A stretch of DNA of 5,670 bases from Spirochaetia bacterium UBA6919. GTDB lineage: Bacteria > Spirochaetota > UBA6919. The stretch spans positions 1-5,670 of the forward strand of contig DKAT01000110.1 in the NCBI GenBank assembly GCA_002450905.1, written 5' to 3'. The notes under the pieces were generated by a model. That model did not search any database. It saw nothing but the letters and a program-made list of their open reading frames with translations, and was not told the origin of the DNA. Below are positions 5,668-5,670 of this stretch, piece by piece (the first letter of the stretch is position 1; each line of letters opens with the position of its first letter). Position numbers and translations under genes: made by a program.

Positions 5668-5670
5668 AGT

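Overview
The window carries one clear minus-strand metabolic operon plus one upstream minus-strand dehydrogenase gene. The DNA is AT-rich throughout. The operon encodes an oxygen-sensitive 2-oxoacid:ferredoxin oxidoreductase, with separate alpha, beta, gamma and ferredoxin subunits. This points to a strictly anaerobic bacterium; the canonical Shine-Dalgarno sites and sigma70-like promoter fit a bacterium better than an archaeon. A Desulfobacterota-like source is my guess from the gene arrangement and is low confidence.

Reading in the direction of transcription (high to low coordinates): 5630-4665 is a complete D-isomer 2-hydroxyacid dehydrogenase of the glyoxylate/hydroxypyruvate reductase (GyaR-like) type. 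Next comes about 490 bases without a gene (4179-4664). It holds a good sigma70-like promoter (4503-4531), a predicted leader of about 320 nt with two mutually exclusive small hairpins, and a 12-bp palindrome. The operon follows, with gaps of 12-22 nt: a protein resembling the small non-catalytic CODH subunit (archaeal CdhB/epsilon; 4178-3465), then porA-like alpha (3452-2268), porB-like beta (2253-1357), porG-like gamma (1334-624) and porD-like 2x[4Fe-4S] ferredoxin (611-384). A 12-bp perfect stem-loop with a short U-run at 315-348 probably ends the transcript. The last ~300 bases (1-300) hold no gene.

Together the alpha, beta, gamma and delta proteins should form a cytoplasmic enzyme that oxidatively decarboxylates a 2-oxoacid with TPP and CoA. 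The electrons would pass through iron-sulfur clusters to ferredoxin. Pyruvate is the default substrate guess, but the beta subunit departs from classical pyruvate-type sequence near its third cysteine, so the substrate is open. The CdhB-like protein, placed first in the operon, suggests an extra fifth subunit or accessory factor.

The most unexpected structural signal is that the two ends of the window carry the same 21-bp sequence in inverted orientation (2-22 and 5647-5667, 20/21 identical). Either the segment is bracketed by a dispersed repeat or insertion-sequence ends, or it is a contig that broke at such repeats.

[Form note: the original gave no feature confidence values; every 0.5 in that field is a placeholder required by the schema, not an estimate.]
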